Source: Trichobilharzia regenti
Taxonomy: Eukaryota > Platyhelminthes > Trematoda > Strigeidida > Schistosomatidae
Direction: 5' to 3'
Assembly (NCBI GenBank): GCA_944472135.2
Contig: OX235268.1
Span: 9,926,589 to 9,990,588, forward strand
DNA length: 64,000 nt
Program-made: the position numbers and the translations under genes
Shown here: positions 49,800-60,556 of the stretch, one piece after another
Position numbering within the stretch: the stretch's first letter is position 1
Layout: every line of letters begins with the position of its first letter
Notes under the pieces: model-generated
What the model was told of the DNA's origin: nothing
The model's input: only the letters and a program-made list of their open reading frames with translations
The model's database searches: none

Positions 49800-50330
49800 A
49801 TCAAGTTTTATAACTACTTTGAGAAGGCTATCTTTATTAACCTACCGTTCAAGGTTGACCAGATTGTGCAGTTAAAAGCTCAAAGACTTCGGTCAGCCAC
49901 CGAACGCACATTCTACGTGAAGTCACTTATTCTCACTTGCCGAACATTTTCGACACCTGTACGTACGCATAAAGGACGAAATTCCGTGGATCCTACTTTA
50001 AACTGTATCTACAAGTTCACCAGCAGACTCGGCGACTCTTATTTAGGTAGAACCAACAGAATGTTCCAATATCATCGAAAAGAACATGTTTCAGTGTAGC
50101 TTCTAATGCGAGTAATCTGAATGGAAATCCAGCATCATCCATTGCAAACACTTAATATCAGATCTCAAAATCGATATGAATGACTGTTTCACAATTATTT
50201 CACATAACTCTAATTCAAGGTTATTGAAGGTGATGGAAGCATTTTGGATTAATCACATACAGCCTAAACTGTGTGTACAAAAATCAACAGACTTCAATCT
50301 TCGCCTACCATGGACTACATGACCTATTTA
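49800..50330 (+). mobile_element. Penelope-like element relic: linker, GIY-YIG, C-terminus
   Basis: The frame 49866-50097 reads QRLRSATERTFYVKSL, the linker between RT and endonuclease. It continues to NCIYKFTSRLGDSYLGRTNR (about 50005-50065), the GIY-YIG core in which YLG stands for YIG. The KFTCSC cysteine pair is lost. HIQPKLCVQKSTDFNLRLPW (~50246-50320) is the C-terminal block (compare NPELCIQKKFVQSLNLQW). The linker sequence differs clearly from the 52-kb copy, so this is a second Penelope-like subfamily or a very old copy. The 5' RT part is missing. Confidence 0.75.
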
Positions 50331-52104
50331 AATATGATTGGTCATTAGTATGTACTTTTGTTTTTTATTTAACTGAGTAATTGTCATGAACTTTATTTTA
50401 TTATTGTTAACCATGTTAGTTGTGAAGCGGTTGTAAAGAAACTACGAAATGATTTCATCTCGCGAAATTTGTCTTCTAAATGCCTTATTCAAAAGTATGT
50501 TTATTTGTTCAGGCTTGTACATCAAGTTTCCTAAGCTTAGCAGAAAATGTGTATCAATAGTGATAATTCGTCGAGATTTGTTAACAGTTAAGGCCAGAGA
50601 ACTGTAATTATAGATGTTGTATAAACCTGAAAATGTGTTTTGAGGAAAAACTATTGACAGGGCGATGAGGTAGAATGGTTTGGAGTAGGCGGGCCAAAAA
50701 CTTTCCTTCATACAATTCTCCGTTGTGCGCTGGCATGTGAAATGACCTCATCATCACAAACCGTACAGATTACATAACGTATTGCAGGAACTTATTTTCA
50801 CTTGCTTAACCACGTTTAGTTTTCTTTCGAATTTTAATGAGCGGTGAAAGGCTGCTCCAAGAGTGAAATACACACTGACTGAATAAGGTATCTCAGTAAA
50901 ATGTTGAATAATTTTCCTCAACATCGTTTTATGGATGACCTAAATCTCATGGTCAACAGGTGCGATTCTTAGATATGCGAAGCAGTGTTTGAATTCAAAG
51001 ATTCACTTTTAGAGCAAATTCAAAACTTTCGACAAGTATTAGGTTGCTTTTGAAGGTGACACCTTATGATTAAGTCATATTGAATTCAGATTACTGCATT
51101 ACTCTTATGGAGACCTTTCGCAGGCCCTTTTTCCTTCTTAATCAGTATATACCTTGCACTTTGTGTAATATGAACCCACTAAATTATCGGGAATTTATTA
51201 CTGAATTATAGTTATCAGAAATAGACAACAAGATTACTTAAACGTTAGGTTTATTGAATGTCAGAAGTGACATGCCAGCAGTTCAGTGTAAGATGCTAAA
51301 AAGAGTTTATCAGTGCAAATTTCGGAATAAACCTCTCCCTTATTTCTTCAGCATTCGTTAGTATGATTAGCATATTTAATACACAATTAGTGTCTAGTGA
51401 GTTATATGCATCTAAGAACTGCCCTTAACATATACAGTTGGATGAAGAATAAAAGAATTCAATACATATTTATACAAGTTGGCTCTTACCGTGATCATCC
51501 AATTCTGAAAACAATAAAACGTTTCAGCGACCGAACGAATAAATCACAAAGAAAACTTGCTGCAAATTATTTCATAAAAACTACTTTTGTTCAACCCCTG
51601 GCACTAGGGACTAAAATGTAGCACATTTTTTACATTTTTTGATTCAGTAAACATTTCCTGCAAAACTTGACGTCAGTAAAATTTAACGCAATACGCTTTT
51701 TATTGGCGATTTCACCTGCTGATTGGAATTAACTGTTCATCTATGATCAGCTTCAGTAGAAATGAATTTCATTTGATTTCCTTTATTTCATTCCTATTTA
51801 CCAGCTTATCTACAACTTTACTATGAAGAATTGATCATAAAATAGTATTTCATAATATACGGATTATGAAATCAAAACTTCTGAAGTTGAAGGTTTTGAA
51901 AATGGGTAGATATGCACATCAGGCAACTCACCAAAAATATTTATTCGATATATTTTTCGACAGCTGAACTTACCTTCTGCTCATGATTATTGTGAATACA
52001 ATAAAAGATGTATGCAATGAATGCACTACATGAAACTCAAATATCCTGTGTATTTAAAACAAGCATCAATATAATTCATGACGACAAAAACAATTAGGTA
52101 AATA
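50331..52104. other. AT-rich intergenic DNA
   Basis: No family motif is recognised. The frames at 50442-50711 (minus) and 51397-51621 (plus) are open but featureless. Confidence 0.5.
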
Positions 52105-52573
52105 GGAAGTAACTTGAAAATTCCCATTCAGTCATAGAAAAGAAAAGGTGTTCAGCAAACAGTTACTCTTTTCGGCGAGATCATTCTCAAGCTGTACAAA
52201 TCGCAAATTTATAGTAATTTGTTTTGACAACAAAAGGAATATTTCCAAAGATGTGTTAATGCAATTGCTAATTTTTTGACAAACAAATTACGTAATTTAG
52301 AAGGCGCTAATTGGTTAGAAACTAAAATAAAGTTACAAAAGTAGGTTGGGTGACGTAATCTAAATTGATACGGTTCAATGAAAAAAATGAATGAGAGTTA
52401 AGTTAACAAGCTGAGTAGAATTCACTTAAAAATAAATGAAAATCGAGTTAGCAACAGTCGTCATGAGCGTAGAGATTTAATAGAGGGTGGGGGTAGAAAA
52501 TAATGCAATTAAGATATAGACAGACAAAGAAGAAAGAGGTAAGACAAAATTACGTATTTGGTGTTAAGATAGA

Positions 52574-52963
52574 TCAGGACCATTGTAGATTTAGTGACTG
52601 AACAAACTTCTTTTGTATGCAGAGTTCAGGATTCAATATGTGAATTGCCATTGCTTCTGCAGTTTGAAGAAGTTTAATTCGTACTCTTTTCGCAAGATTC
52701 CCACGTATTGTGTAGATAACTGAGAAGTTGTTTTGTGGGTTTGCTTGGTGTCCGGATTCGATCAAATGTTCTAGGATAGAGCTGTGGCGGGGGGATCTTC
52801 TTTCTCCTTTATAAAACCATGAAGGTAAGTGTTCGCTGATTCGTTTGGATAGCAAACGCTGGGTACGGCCGACATACCTAGCTCCACATGAGCAGGTGAA
52901 TTGGTAGATGCACATTGATGAGGCCCCCAGTGGAAGCTTATCCTTCACGTTCGTGCGAATCAA
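52574..52963 (-). pseudogene. Penelope-like GIY-YIG endonuclease, 129 codons
   Basis: The frame starts in the linker (MIRTNVKDKLPLGASS) and enters the nuclease at CIYQFTCSC. YVGRT stands at the YIG position and RISEHLPSWF carries the basic and His residues. A long helix region LIESGHQANPQNN..RIKLLQTAEAMAIHILNPELCIQ follows and ends at a stop at 52574. The CSC pair matches the zinc-finger-like insertion typical of Penelope-like endonucleases. This domain nicks DNA to prime reverse transcription. The domain itself has no visible stop. Confidence 0.9.
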
Positions 52964-53037
52964 TGGTTTCGTAGAGAAAGTTAGTGTGAGTTCCGCTGCG
53001 AAGAAGGTTTTCTTCAGTGGACGGCACAGGCGGTTTC

Positions 53038-53607
53038 TCAGTATTTCTGCTGAAGAATCTCCGTTGGATAGAGCAGTTTCTTGGGAGCAGTAAACATGGG
53101 TTGTTTTTGTGTTTTGGGCTTCATAGCTTTTGTGATGAAACGTTCCGGGTAACCGTTTTCAAGGAGGATTCTTTTCAGGGTCTTCAGCTCTTCTTCTATA
53201 GTTTCCGGACTGCAAATGTTGTGGATTCTGTGAGTCAGTGAGCGGATCAGATTTCGTTTTGTATATATAGGCACCCAACTGTGAAAGCTGAAGAGTTGTC
53301 CATACCATGTCGGTTTTCTGTGAATGGATCTTTTGAGTGTCCCATCTTGTTCACGTCTTGCTAGTTGCACGTCCAGAAAAGATATTGTTGCGTTGGACTC
53401 CTTCTCTAGTGTGAACTGGATTACTGGATGGCAACTGTTGAAGAAGTCCAATATGTTCTCCAAATTTTCCTCATTATTGGCGATAATAAAAGTATCGTCG
53501 ACGTATCTCTTGTAGAATCCGAAGTTATCTATTATCTTCTTTAGGTGTGTATTTTCTAGTTTTGACATAAAAATATCTGCAAGCAGCGGGCCGAGTGGTG
53601 AGCCCAT
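53038..53607 (-). pseudogene. Penelope-like reverse transcriptase, C-terminal 189 codons
   Basis: Open from MGSPLGPLLADIFM to EILQQKY. It contains the palm motif YVDD (residues ~35-38), a FTLEKE..ISFLDV block (~residues 65-80), RREQDGTLKRSIHRKP, and the LTHRIHNICSPETIEEELKTLK thumb. Motif A and the N-terminal fingers lie upstream or are lost. In Penelope-like elements the RT is related to telomerase. A single frameshift separates it from the endonuclease frame at 52574-52963. Confidence 0.9.
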
Positions 53608-53830
53608 AGCTATGCCATCTTTTTGTCTATATATTTCATTATTGAAAGTGAATTGGACGTTTAGAGTACATTTTAATAGGAGTTACTTCAAATAGTCAGT
53701 GGGTATACCAATGTTCATCCCCTTTGAATCAATATATTCACATATATAGCATATTGTTTCGGTTACTGGGAAGTAATTCAATATAAGTTTGTTTATTAGA
53801 TGTTTCACACAGTGAAACAGTATTATTTAT

Positions 53831-56169
53831 TGGATGACGTTTCTAGCCAAATTTATTGTTCATAGTCATATAAATTATAGTATATCAATTAAACAGGAAG
53901 TAATTGTGTACAGTTAACGATGCAGTTGACAAAATGATAAGACAGCTAAAGAAAGTGGGTGAACTAATTTCATCTTAACACACAGGATCAGGTGAACTCA
54001 GATAGGCCTAAGATACATGTTGTAGTTTTTACTGGGTCTTTCTAGTGGCTTTTTTTAATTCACTGGGCTGCCTTTATTTCCATCCAGTGTGTTAGATGAA
54101 CTTTTCTCCATTCCTTATTGTTCTTATTACCTGACTTTATTTGTGGTTTGCTACATGTATTCCCACAGAGTTTTAGTCTAATAAAATGCAGAATACATCT
54201 CAGTAGATATGAGGTAAAAGTACCTTGGAGGTTTGGAAATTGCTTCCGATAGAAGAACAAAGTGTCACATAATTTGCTAGCGAATACTATTTTACTTCAT
54301 GGTCCAGTAAGGAGACTAAATATATATTTCAACTTTAGCACTGAGAAGTCTTAAATGTGTTAACGTATTGACTAGAATTAAACTGATATTATTTCAAAAA
54401 ATACTAGGTTCTTATGCAGATTTGGTTCGTAAGCCTCTATAGGCAAGACTAAGACCTAATATTATCATCATAATAAGTAGGTGATACACTTAGTTGAGCT
54501 TTAACTCATTCTTTTTACGACTGTACTAGTAGTTGGCAGAATTTAGCAATTTCTTTTAGCCGAAACGCACAAGAACGGCTTGAAATGTGTTTGGGAATTT
54601 AGATTGTTTTAATTAACATGGCTGATAAAGGGTTTCAAAGTACGAAACACGCATAAAATGTGATTTCTGAATAGAATGAAAGGCGTCGAAGTTTTCTAAG
54701 AAACTTTTGAACAAAACATCTGAGATTGAAAAAAACATCGAATCAATAAAAGATGGAATCACCGACTATGTATCTAGCGTGGTATGAATCGATTACTCTT
54801 GATTCATGGTGAGTTCTTACAGAGACTAGATAACCTGCCAAAAGTAAACAAATATGGTTACATTTCAACTGGCTGTAGATAAGTCAGATTTCCCAATATT
54901 ATTTGAGGCTAAAACTACTGAAGTCGCTGTATAATGAATTCTTACGTTATATTCTACACGATAATTGTGAATTTGTCGAAAAGTTGAGAGGTCTAACAAT
55001 GAACTGTAGACTAATCTTCCTAACCCACTAATATACGACTGCTGGGAACTATGTACTGCTTCATTTATGAATATTATTAGGTTATTAAACATCTATGTTG
55101 ATAATTCTGCATCAATAAGGGGAATTATTTTAAGACATTGAATAAATGTGCATTTCTTATGTAGTATGGAATTCAACAGCGTTCTCGGTATTGTGTCGCC
55201 AACAATCTCATGACTGGCTGTTAAGAGTGGTTTTCTGAATAAAGTCTAATGGTAATCAAAACTAAAATTCGCCCTTATATCACGGGTATTTTCTAGAAAA
55301 CCGTTTTTATCAAGAATTAATATGATAGTCTGAAGCTCTTCATTATGATGGTAGTGTAGACATGGTCACGCAATCAGTATGAATGTAAGAGTTTATTAGA
55401 TTGTGGCTGTTTTTTTTTGTTGGCTTCTCTTTGTGTGCTTTATGTGCATTGACAATATTTTCCACGATTTGACTTCATTCAAGTGAATGACGACTACACT
55501 GACTTTGGTCTGCCTGCTAAAAGCACTAATGTGTCATTCTTGTGGACAGAGATTTTAGTCTCATCTTGTTTATTCTGAGTATTCGTCTTCCGCTCATTTC
55601 AGCTGCAAAGCTGCCCAACGACAGTGTCAAAAACCTCAGATTTTACTGTAAATAACTGTTATTTTGTGACAATGTGCATATTAAGGAGGGTTTTTTTTAG
55701 CTATGCAGCAGGATACAGATTTTGATTTCCTACACTCAGACCACAAAGAGTCAGATATGGTAGCAAGCGATAATTCCGATATTTTTCAAAGTGGTTTACG
55801 TATCAAACTGAACCTGCATTGGCTAATTTCTTCTATGTAGTTCCATTAAAAATTATGTTTATTGTTAGAAGTGTTTTTCAAAAAAAAAAATAAAAAGACT
55901 GACGAGATCGACTTTGACATTCTTTAATCCACTATGAAGCGTATATTTAAATTTATTACTGTAAATTAACTTACTCCCTCCTCGACCTTGATGTGAAATT
56001 TATAATAATTTAAAAAAAAAACTGCAGTGTAACGTATATCCATTATCTGTCATAATTGTATTATTATCCATAAAAACCGGGACGTTTTTATGGCACATAG
56101 AAACGAGTTTCCATGTACAGAATTGCATGGTAAAAAGAGGAAATTATTCGATAAAGTTACTTTATTTTG
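53831..56169. other. AT-rich intergenic DNA
   Basis: No gene is recognised. A-runs and T-runs near 55410, 55692 and 55880-55890 are simple low complexity. Confidence 0.5.
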
Positions 56170-56176
56170 ATAGCTT

Positions 56177-56836
56177 GTGACTAGAAGAAAAAACTACAAA
56201 TCACCCAAAATGAAATGTCTTAAAACTCTTAAGCCCTCACATAGTCTTGGCCCTGATGGTATACCTGCATATGTTCTAAAACAATGTGCAGGTGCTCTAT
56301 GCTCTCCTCTAACTAATATCCTAAATGCTTCTTTCTCAGAAAACGTTGTACCTGTTCCATGGAAAGACATTAAAATAGTCCCTGTCCCTAAACCTGGCAA
56401 TAGCAAGAACGTAAAATTCAGACCCATTGCCATCACTTCTCCGTTTCTAAAGCTCATGGAAAAACTAGTACTTCTTAAACTCGAACCCTCCCTTAAAAGC
56501 TTCGAAGACCCCAAACAATTTGCCTACAGACAGGGTAGGAGTACTTTAGACGCTGCAGCCGTCTTACACAACAGTATTGTCTCATCATTAGACAAAGGTG
56601 CCAAATATGTCCGCTGCACGTTTCTTGACTTCACTTCTGCTTTCGACTCTGTACCTAGATGTCTCTTGCTAAATAAGCTCTCCATGACACAAACCGAGTC
56701 CTGGGTCACTAACTGGTTGCATTCCTACTTTTCAAACAGAACGCGGTACACCGTATACAAAGGCGAATCCTCCTCTGCCGTGCCCACCGAAGCTGGCTGT
56801 ACTCTCCCCACTTCTCTTTTCATTCTTCCTACATGA
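56177..56836 (+). pseudogene. CR1/Jockey-type RT, fingers and motif A
   Basis: 219 open codons. Residues ~20-35 are SHSLGPDGIPAYVLK and ~62-85 are WKDIKIVPVPKPGNSKNVKFRP. The QFAYRQGRSTLDAA block is at ~115-128 and LDFTSAFDSVPR, with the motif A Asp, at ~150-161. After EAG the frame runs off into unrelated codons because a short deletion removed the TPQG-encoding bases. The true continuation (VLSPLLFSFFLHDLP, then YADD) is one frame over. Confidence 0.88.
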
Positions 56837-57158
56837 CCTACCATCTTCAAACGACATTAACTTTGTCAAATATGCTGATGACATAACTGTATCTTTACCT
56901 GTCAAATGTCAAAGTGACTGCTCTAAACTAAATGACTTCTTATCAGAAATCAGCCAGTGGTCCAAGGAAAACGGTCTCACCTTAAACCCCTCCAAATGCC
57001 AAACAGTTAATTTCACCTTTAGGCACAAATCTGACCTAAACAAACTGGTTAGCACTCACGAGATGTGCAACATAGATGGCACTGAGATTTAAACCAAGTC
57101 GGAAGTTAAATACCCAGGCGTCACTCTATCTTCTGATCTTTCCTGGTCGTCTCATATC

Positions 57159-57629
57159 TTGACGATTTCCAAGAAGATATTCCGTCTTACCTTCTACATC
57201 AAGAAATTAAGACATTCTGGTGTAACCCAACCCTTACTCCTACAATTTGTTAACTTCCGTATTCTGCCTATTATTCTCTATTGTTCCCCTTTAGTCTTTC
57301 CTGGGCTATTGAAGAAAGACTATACCTTATTACGTAGGATGTTAAAGGTTGTCAGCAGGGTAAGCAGTTTGCCACTTAGCCAGCTTGTTAATATTCTGGT
57401 GGACAGGCACATGGACTCATGTGAAAAATGGGCAAAAACCATTTTATCTGACTCACAACACCCTCTACATTCACAACTCTCCCCATGTATCTCTTCAGGG
57501 AAAACCAGAAGCCTATATAGGAAACTATATGCCCGCACTAGTAAGTACAAAAACTCATCCATACCCTACCTAGCTCGTGTTCTGTGCGACAAAGAAGAAG
57601 CATTAGGCGTGAAACCTTTAACTTATTAA
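57159..57629 (+). pseudogene. CR1/Jockey-type RT, C-terminal domain
   Basis: 156 open codons downstream of the TAA at 57090: ISKKIFRLTFYIKKLRHSG, LLLQFVNFRILPIILYCSPL, LLKKDYTLLRRMLKVVSRVS, ending EALGVKPLTY. This is the conserved post-RT region of this LINE group, which recurs in schistosome copies. It is in frame with the YADD segment apart from the one stop, so the copy is moderately young. Confidence 0.85.
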
Positions 57630-58068
57630 ATAGTTATTAGAACAAATGGATCTCGTCTTTCCAACTCACATCATTTACAGGTACAACGTTTTCTCTCTAC
57701 TTTTTTTTCATTCTGTATTTATTTTTTGTTATGTGCTGTTTCGTTTCTCTCTTCCTTACAAACTCTACTTAAAACATTCTTGTTCGTTCTTTCACGCTCT
57801 GTATATCTCGACCATTTTGCTATCGCTTACGCCAGTAAATATGCTAGTAATATCTACTTTTCTAACACCTTCAAACACTCTGTTTAGATTTTGGCTTTGC
57901 TACCGACATGCCAGTATGTTGTTGTCAAAACTGAATGAGATAACCTTAATCTATGTAGACCTTTATTTATTGTTAATGTACTAACTGGATGCAATATTGT
58001 AGTAAAATGCTGAGAATTCCATTCTGTATCACAAGTACTGATTTGGAATAAAGCTTATCTTATCTTAA

Positions 58069-60339
58069 ATGTTAAGGAAATTGCTTACATCTTCTTGCAA
58101 TATCCAAAACTATACAGGTACATAAAATGATAAAAGAAGATTTGTTTGTAATCTCTGAGTTATAGGATATAATGGAGAAGATTGTCTTGTCCTTCTAGAC
58201 AACGCCTTAGGGAGAAGCTTCAATATGAGGTAGATTTATTTGGTTTCTCCTAGAATGAGAATGATGCAGATGTCAAATAACTTTACTTCACATTAAAGTT
58301 TTTGAAGAAGTGGTTTTCTGGAGTGGCACCGACATACTCACAATTGAATTAAACAACTTAAAAGACTCAATCAAATTAAAAATTTACATATAATTTACTA
58401 ATTGTATTCTCTTAGCTATAATTACGTAGTTATGTTTTAACTATTTTAGATTTTTGAAAACTTCATTTGTGAAGGTTGAATATTTCTAATATCTTTCATG
58501 AGATCAGGAGATGAATTTACCCTATTTTGTTCCTCTTTTCTAGACAATTTTCATAATTTCACCAGAAGCTAAAATGCCGTGTCCATACATCTTAAAATAC
58601 TGCAAATAGGTATTTTTGGTATTGCATACTACCACTCCCTTTATTAATTAGAACAAAGAAAGGCCAGACATTTGGATAGTATAATAAGACCAAGTCGTAT
58701 TTTCTGGATCCGTTTCTAAACAGAATGCAGTCATTACTAAAAATATTGCTAACCATCCCCTTTTCACAGTGACTTTGAGCTACCGATAGAAATCATGGGC
58801 AGACTAATTTCAAAAATAATGTATTTAGACTTTTTATTCAGAGTTGAAAGAGTAACTATTTGTTGTCTTAATGGAAAAAATGCGTAGAGTACATGTTTTG
58901 CTTGGAAATGAAGACTGACTAGGGACATTGAACAATATCAAACAATATAGTGAGTAGTTGAGTAAAACTATAAGACAGACAAATAATTTAATAAATTTGG
59001 AAAGTAAGTTCAACTCAGAAAGTCAAATTTAAGTACACAGATCAAATTACACATGGGAAGGAAAAAACACGATTACGGTTGCTAGGGTAGTGACAGACTG
59101 ATCATGACAACTTTTCTGTATACAAAGGTAGGAAGCAATGGCTTCTGTGAAATATCCATGTGTTTCTTTTTGTACTGACTATTTGGAATACTTGACTAAT
59201 TTTCACTGTATGCCTCGTGTCAACCAAGTGTCCGGCAGACTTTAGGGGCCTGCTAACAAAAGTAACCCTGAGTCATTCGTCTACTTACGTCACATCTTGA
59301 GTAAGATTGTTGATACTTTCTTTCGTCAACTCGAAGTCACTGTGAAAAAGGAATGTTCAAGTATTTCGCTACTGATTATTTGAAGATCCACAAAATGAAA
59401 ACAGCCCATATTACTCTTGGAAATGCTTTTGTTTTTGAAATTTTATTTTATCAGAGTCATTGAAAGTAAACACTCACTCTTCTCTAAAAGGTGACCTTTA
59501 AATGAGAGCAATAAATGAGAAACATTGTTCACAATTATTACTTATAAATAATAACATCCATACTGTTCACACAGGAAATTGTTGATGGTGTTATTAAATT
59601 GTACGAAGACTAGATGGTGTATCCGAGCCTCCTTGAATGGTCTTACAACAAACAGAATGAAATTGCATTCTCTTAGTCACTTCACATAATAATCTTGGTG
59701 TTGAGATAAAGTGTTTTACATTTGATAACTGTTCATGGTAAATAAAACCTACTTTGGCTGACGTATGCTATTTCTAGTTTGTCTGGAAGACAGCCCGTAG
59801 AATCCACGTGTTAGATTAACTAGAAATCTAGCTTTCAGTTAAACCTGCTTGAAGTAGCTTTGTCCCTATACGAGTGTCAGATTATCACACAAAAGTTGCA
59901 ATAGCTATTAAAAATTATCGATTGATGCGCAATCTGGAGTAAAGTGAATAATAGCCACCTCATTGTCCTTACCTCTTTTCACTAAATCTCTCAGTATTGT
60001 AAGCTGCTTTAATATGCATTTTAGGCTTCAGAGTCTAAAGCCTCGAGGATATTTTGAAGTAACGTAATATTCCATCTTTTCCCTTTATACATACATATAT
60101 ATATATGTCATCGGACACCTCATATTCTCACATGTTTTATTGTCAGAATGAATATCATTTGGAGAAGAAAGTAGTGGGCGAATAGTGTACGATTTTTGGG
60201 CTGAATGATAAGTTTTAGACAAATTATTTGCACAATGTATTGTGAAATGTCCCTCTAGTAAGATGGTAAAACGAAATTCAAAGTAAGACCAACTTGCTGC
60301 GATTTCATAGTTATGACATGATTATTCCAGTCAATATCT
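58069..60339. other. AT-rich intergenic DNA
   Basis: Nothing is recognised. A TA/TACATA low-complexity tract lies near 60088-60110. Confidence 0.5.
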
Positions 60340-60556
60340 TTCACATTGTGCGTCGGTGGCACACTCGCTAATCACGAGTGGGCTTGGTTGACGCACACAT
60401 AAAAATCGCCAAGTCAGTAGTAAGATTAGTGAAGAGGGAAGATTGGCCATGAGGCTAGCAACCCATCTCGTACAAATAAACATAGCTGCTACCGAAAGTT
60501 GAAAGCTCTAGCTCGAGACTCTATGCCCCATTGGGAATGTAAAAGAATAACAGAAA
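60340..60556 (+). mobile_element. Short RTE-derived non-autonomous element (candidate)
   Basis: The middle, GAGGGAAGATTGGCCATGAG..GCTAGCAACCC..CGTA..TACCGAAAGTTGAAAGC (60430-60505), resembles the 5' UTR of the RTE at 44405-44485 (GAGGAAGAGTTGGGG..GCTAGCAACTCC..TACAGAAACTTCAAC). It then passes straight to CTATGCCCCATTGGGAATG and an A-rich tail (60520-60556), resembling the RTE 3' end. No coding region lies between. The 5' end has a nested hairpin: GTGCGTC (60348-60354) with GACGCAC (60390-60396), and CACTCG (60362-60367) with CGAGTG (60375-60380). I interpret it as an internally deleted, SINE-like derivative. Confidence 0.5.

Larger units (their letters stand above)
52105..53830 (-). mobile_element. 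Penelope-like retroelement, RT plus GIY-YIG, 5'-truncated
   Basis: Minus strand. From ~53830 the frame reads HCVKHLINKLI..YFPVTETICYICEYIDSKG..IPTDYLK, interrupted by a stop near 53680, then DGIAMGSPLGPLLADIFM (53560-53620). YKRYVDDTFII (about 53475-53515) is the RT catalytic box with both Asp. LLENGYPERFITKAMK and a linker NRLCRPLKKTFF follow after one frameshift near 53035. Then comes the GIY-YIG domain: CIYQFTCSCGARYVGRTQRLLSKRISEH (52810-52920) with paired Cys and the Tyr, Arg and His of the family, ending NPELCIQKKFVQSLNLQW at ~52577. The 3' UTR runs to ~52105, where it matches the 27.3-kb copy. It is the least damaged Penelope-like copy here, but it lacks the RT N-terminus. Confidence 0.9.
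56170..58068 (+). mobile_element. CR1/Jockey-group LINE, 5'-truncated, with 3' tail
   Basis: RT domain from LKTLKPSHSLGPDGIPAYVLK (56214-56280) through WKDIKIVPVPKPG..KFRPIAITSPFLKLMEKL. Then come FAYRQGRSTLDA, RCTFLDFTSAFDSVPR (motif A), FLHDLP..FVKYADDITVSLP (YADD at 56871-56882), a WSKENGLTLNPSKCQ block and VKYPGVTLSSDLSWSSHI. The C-terminal region ends at a stop at 57627-57629. A deletion near 56795 removes the expected TPQG residues and shifts the frame, and an in-frame TAA lies at 57090. The endonuclease is absent. The 3' UTR runs to AATAAAGCTTATCTTATCTT, so the tail repeat is TTATC (58046-58068). CR1-like against Jockey-like could not be settled by eye. Confidence 0.88.

Noticed and set aside
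52574..52963. GIY-YIG homing endonuclease or bacterial contamination
   Set aside because: It directly follows a Penelope-type RT on the same strand and recurs in four other degenerate copies with the same neighbours.
60348..60396. HDV-like ribozyme at the 5' end of the RTE derivative
   Set aside because: Nested pairing is clear, but I could not fit the double-pseudoknot topology or a catalytic cytosine position, so I report only a hairpin.
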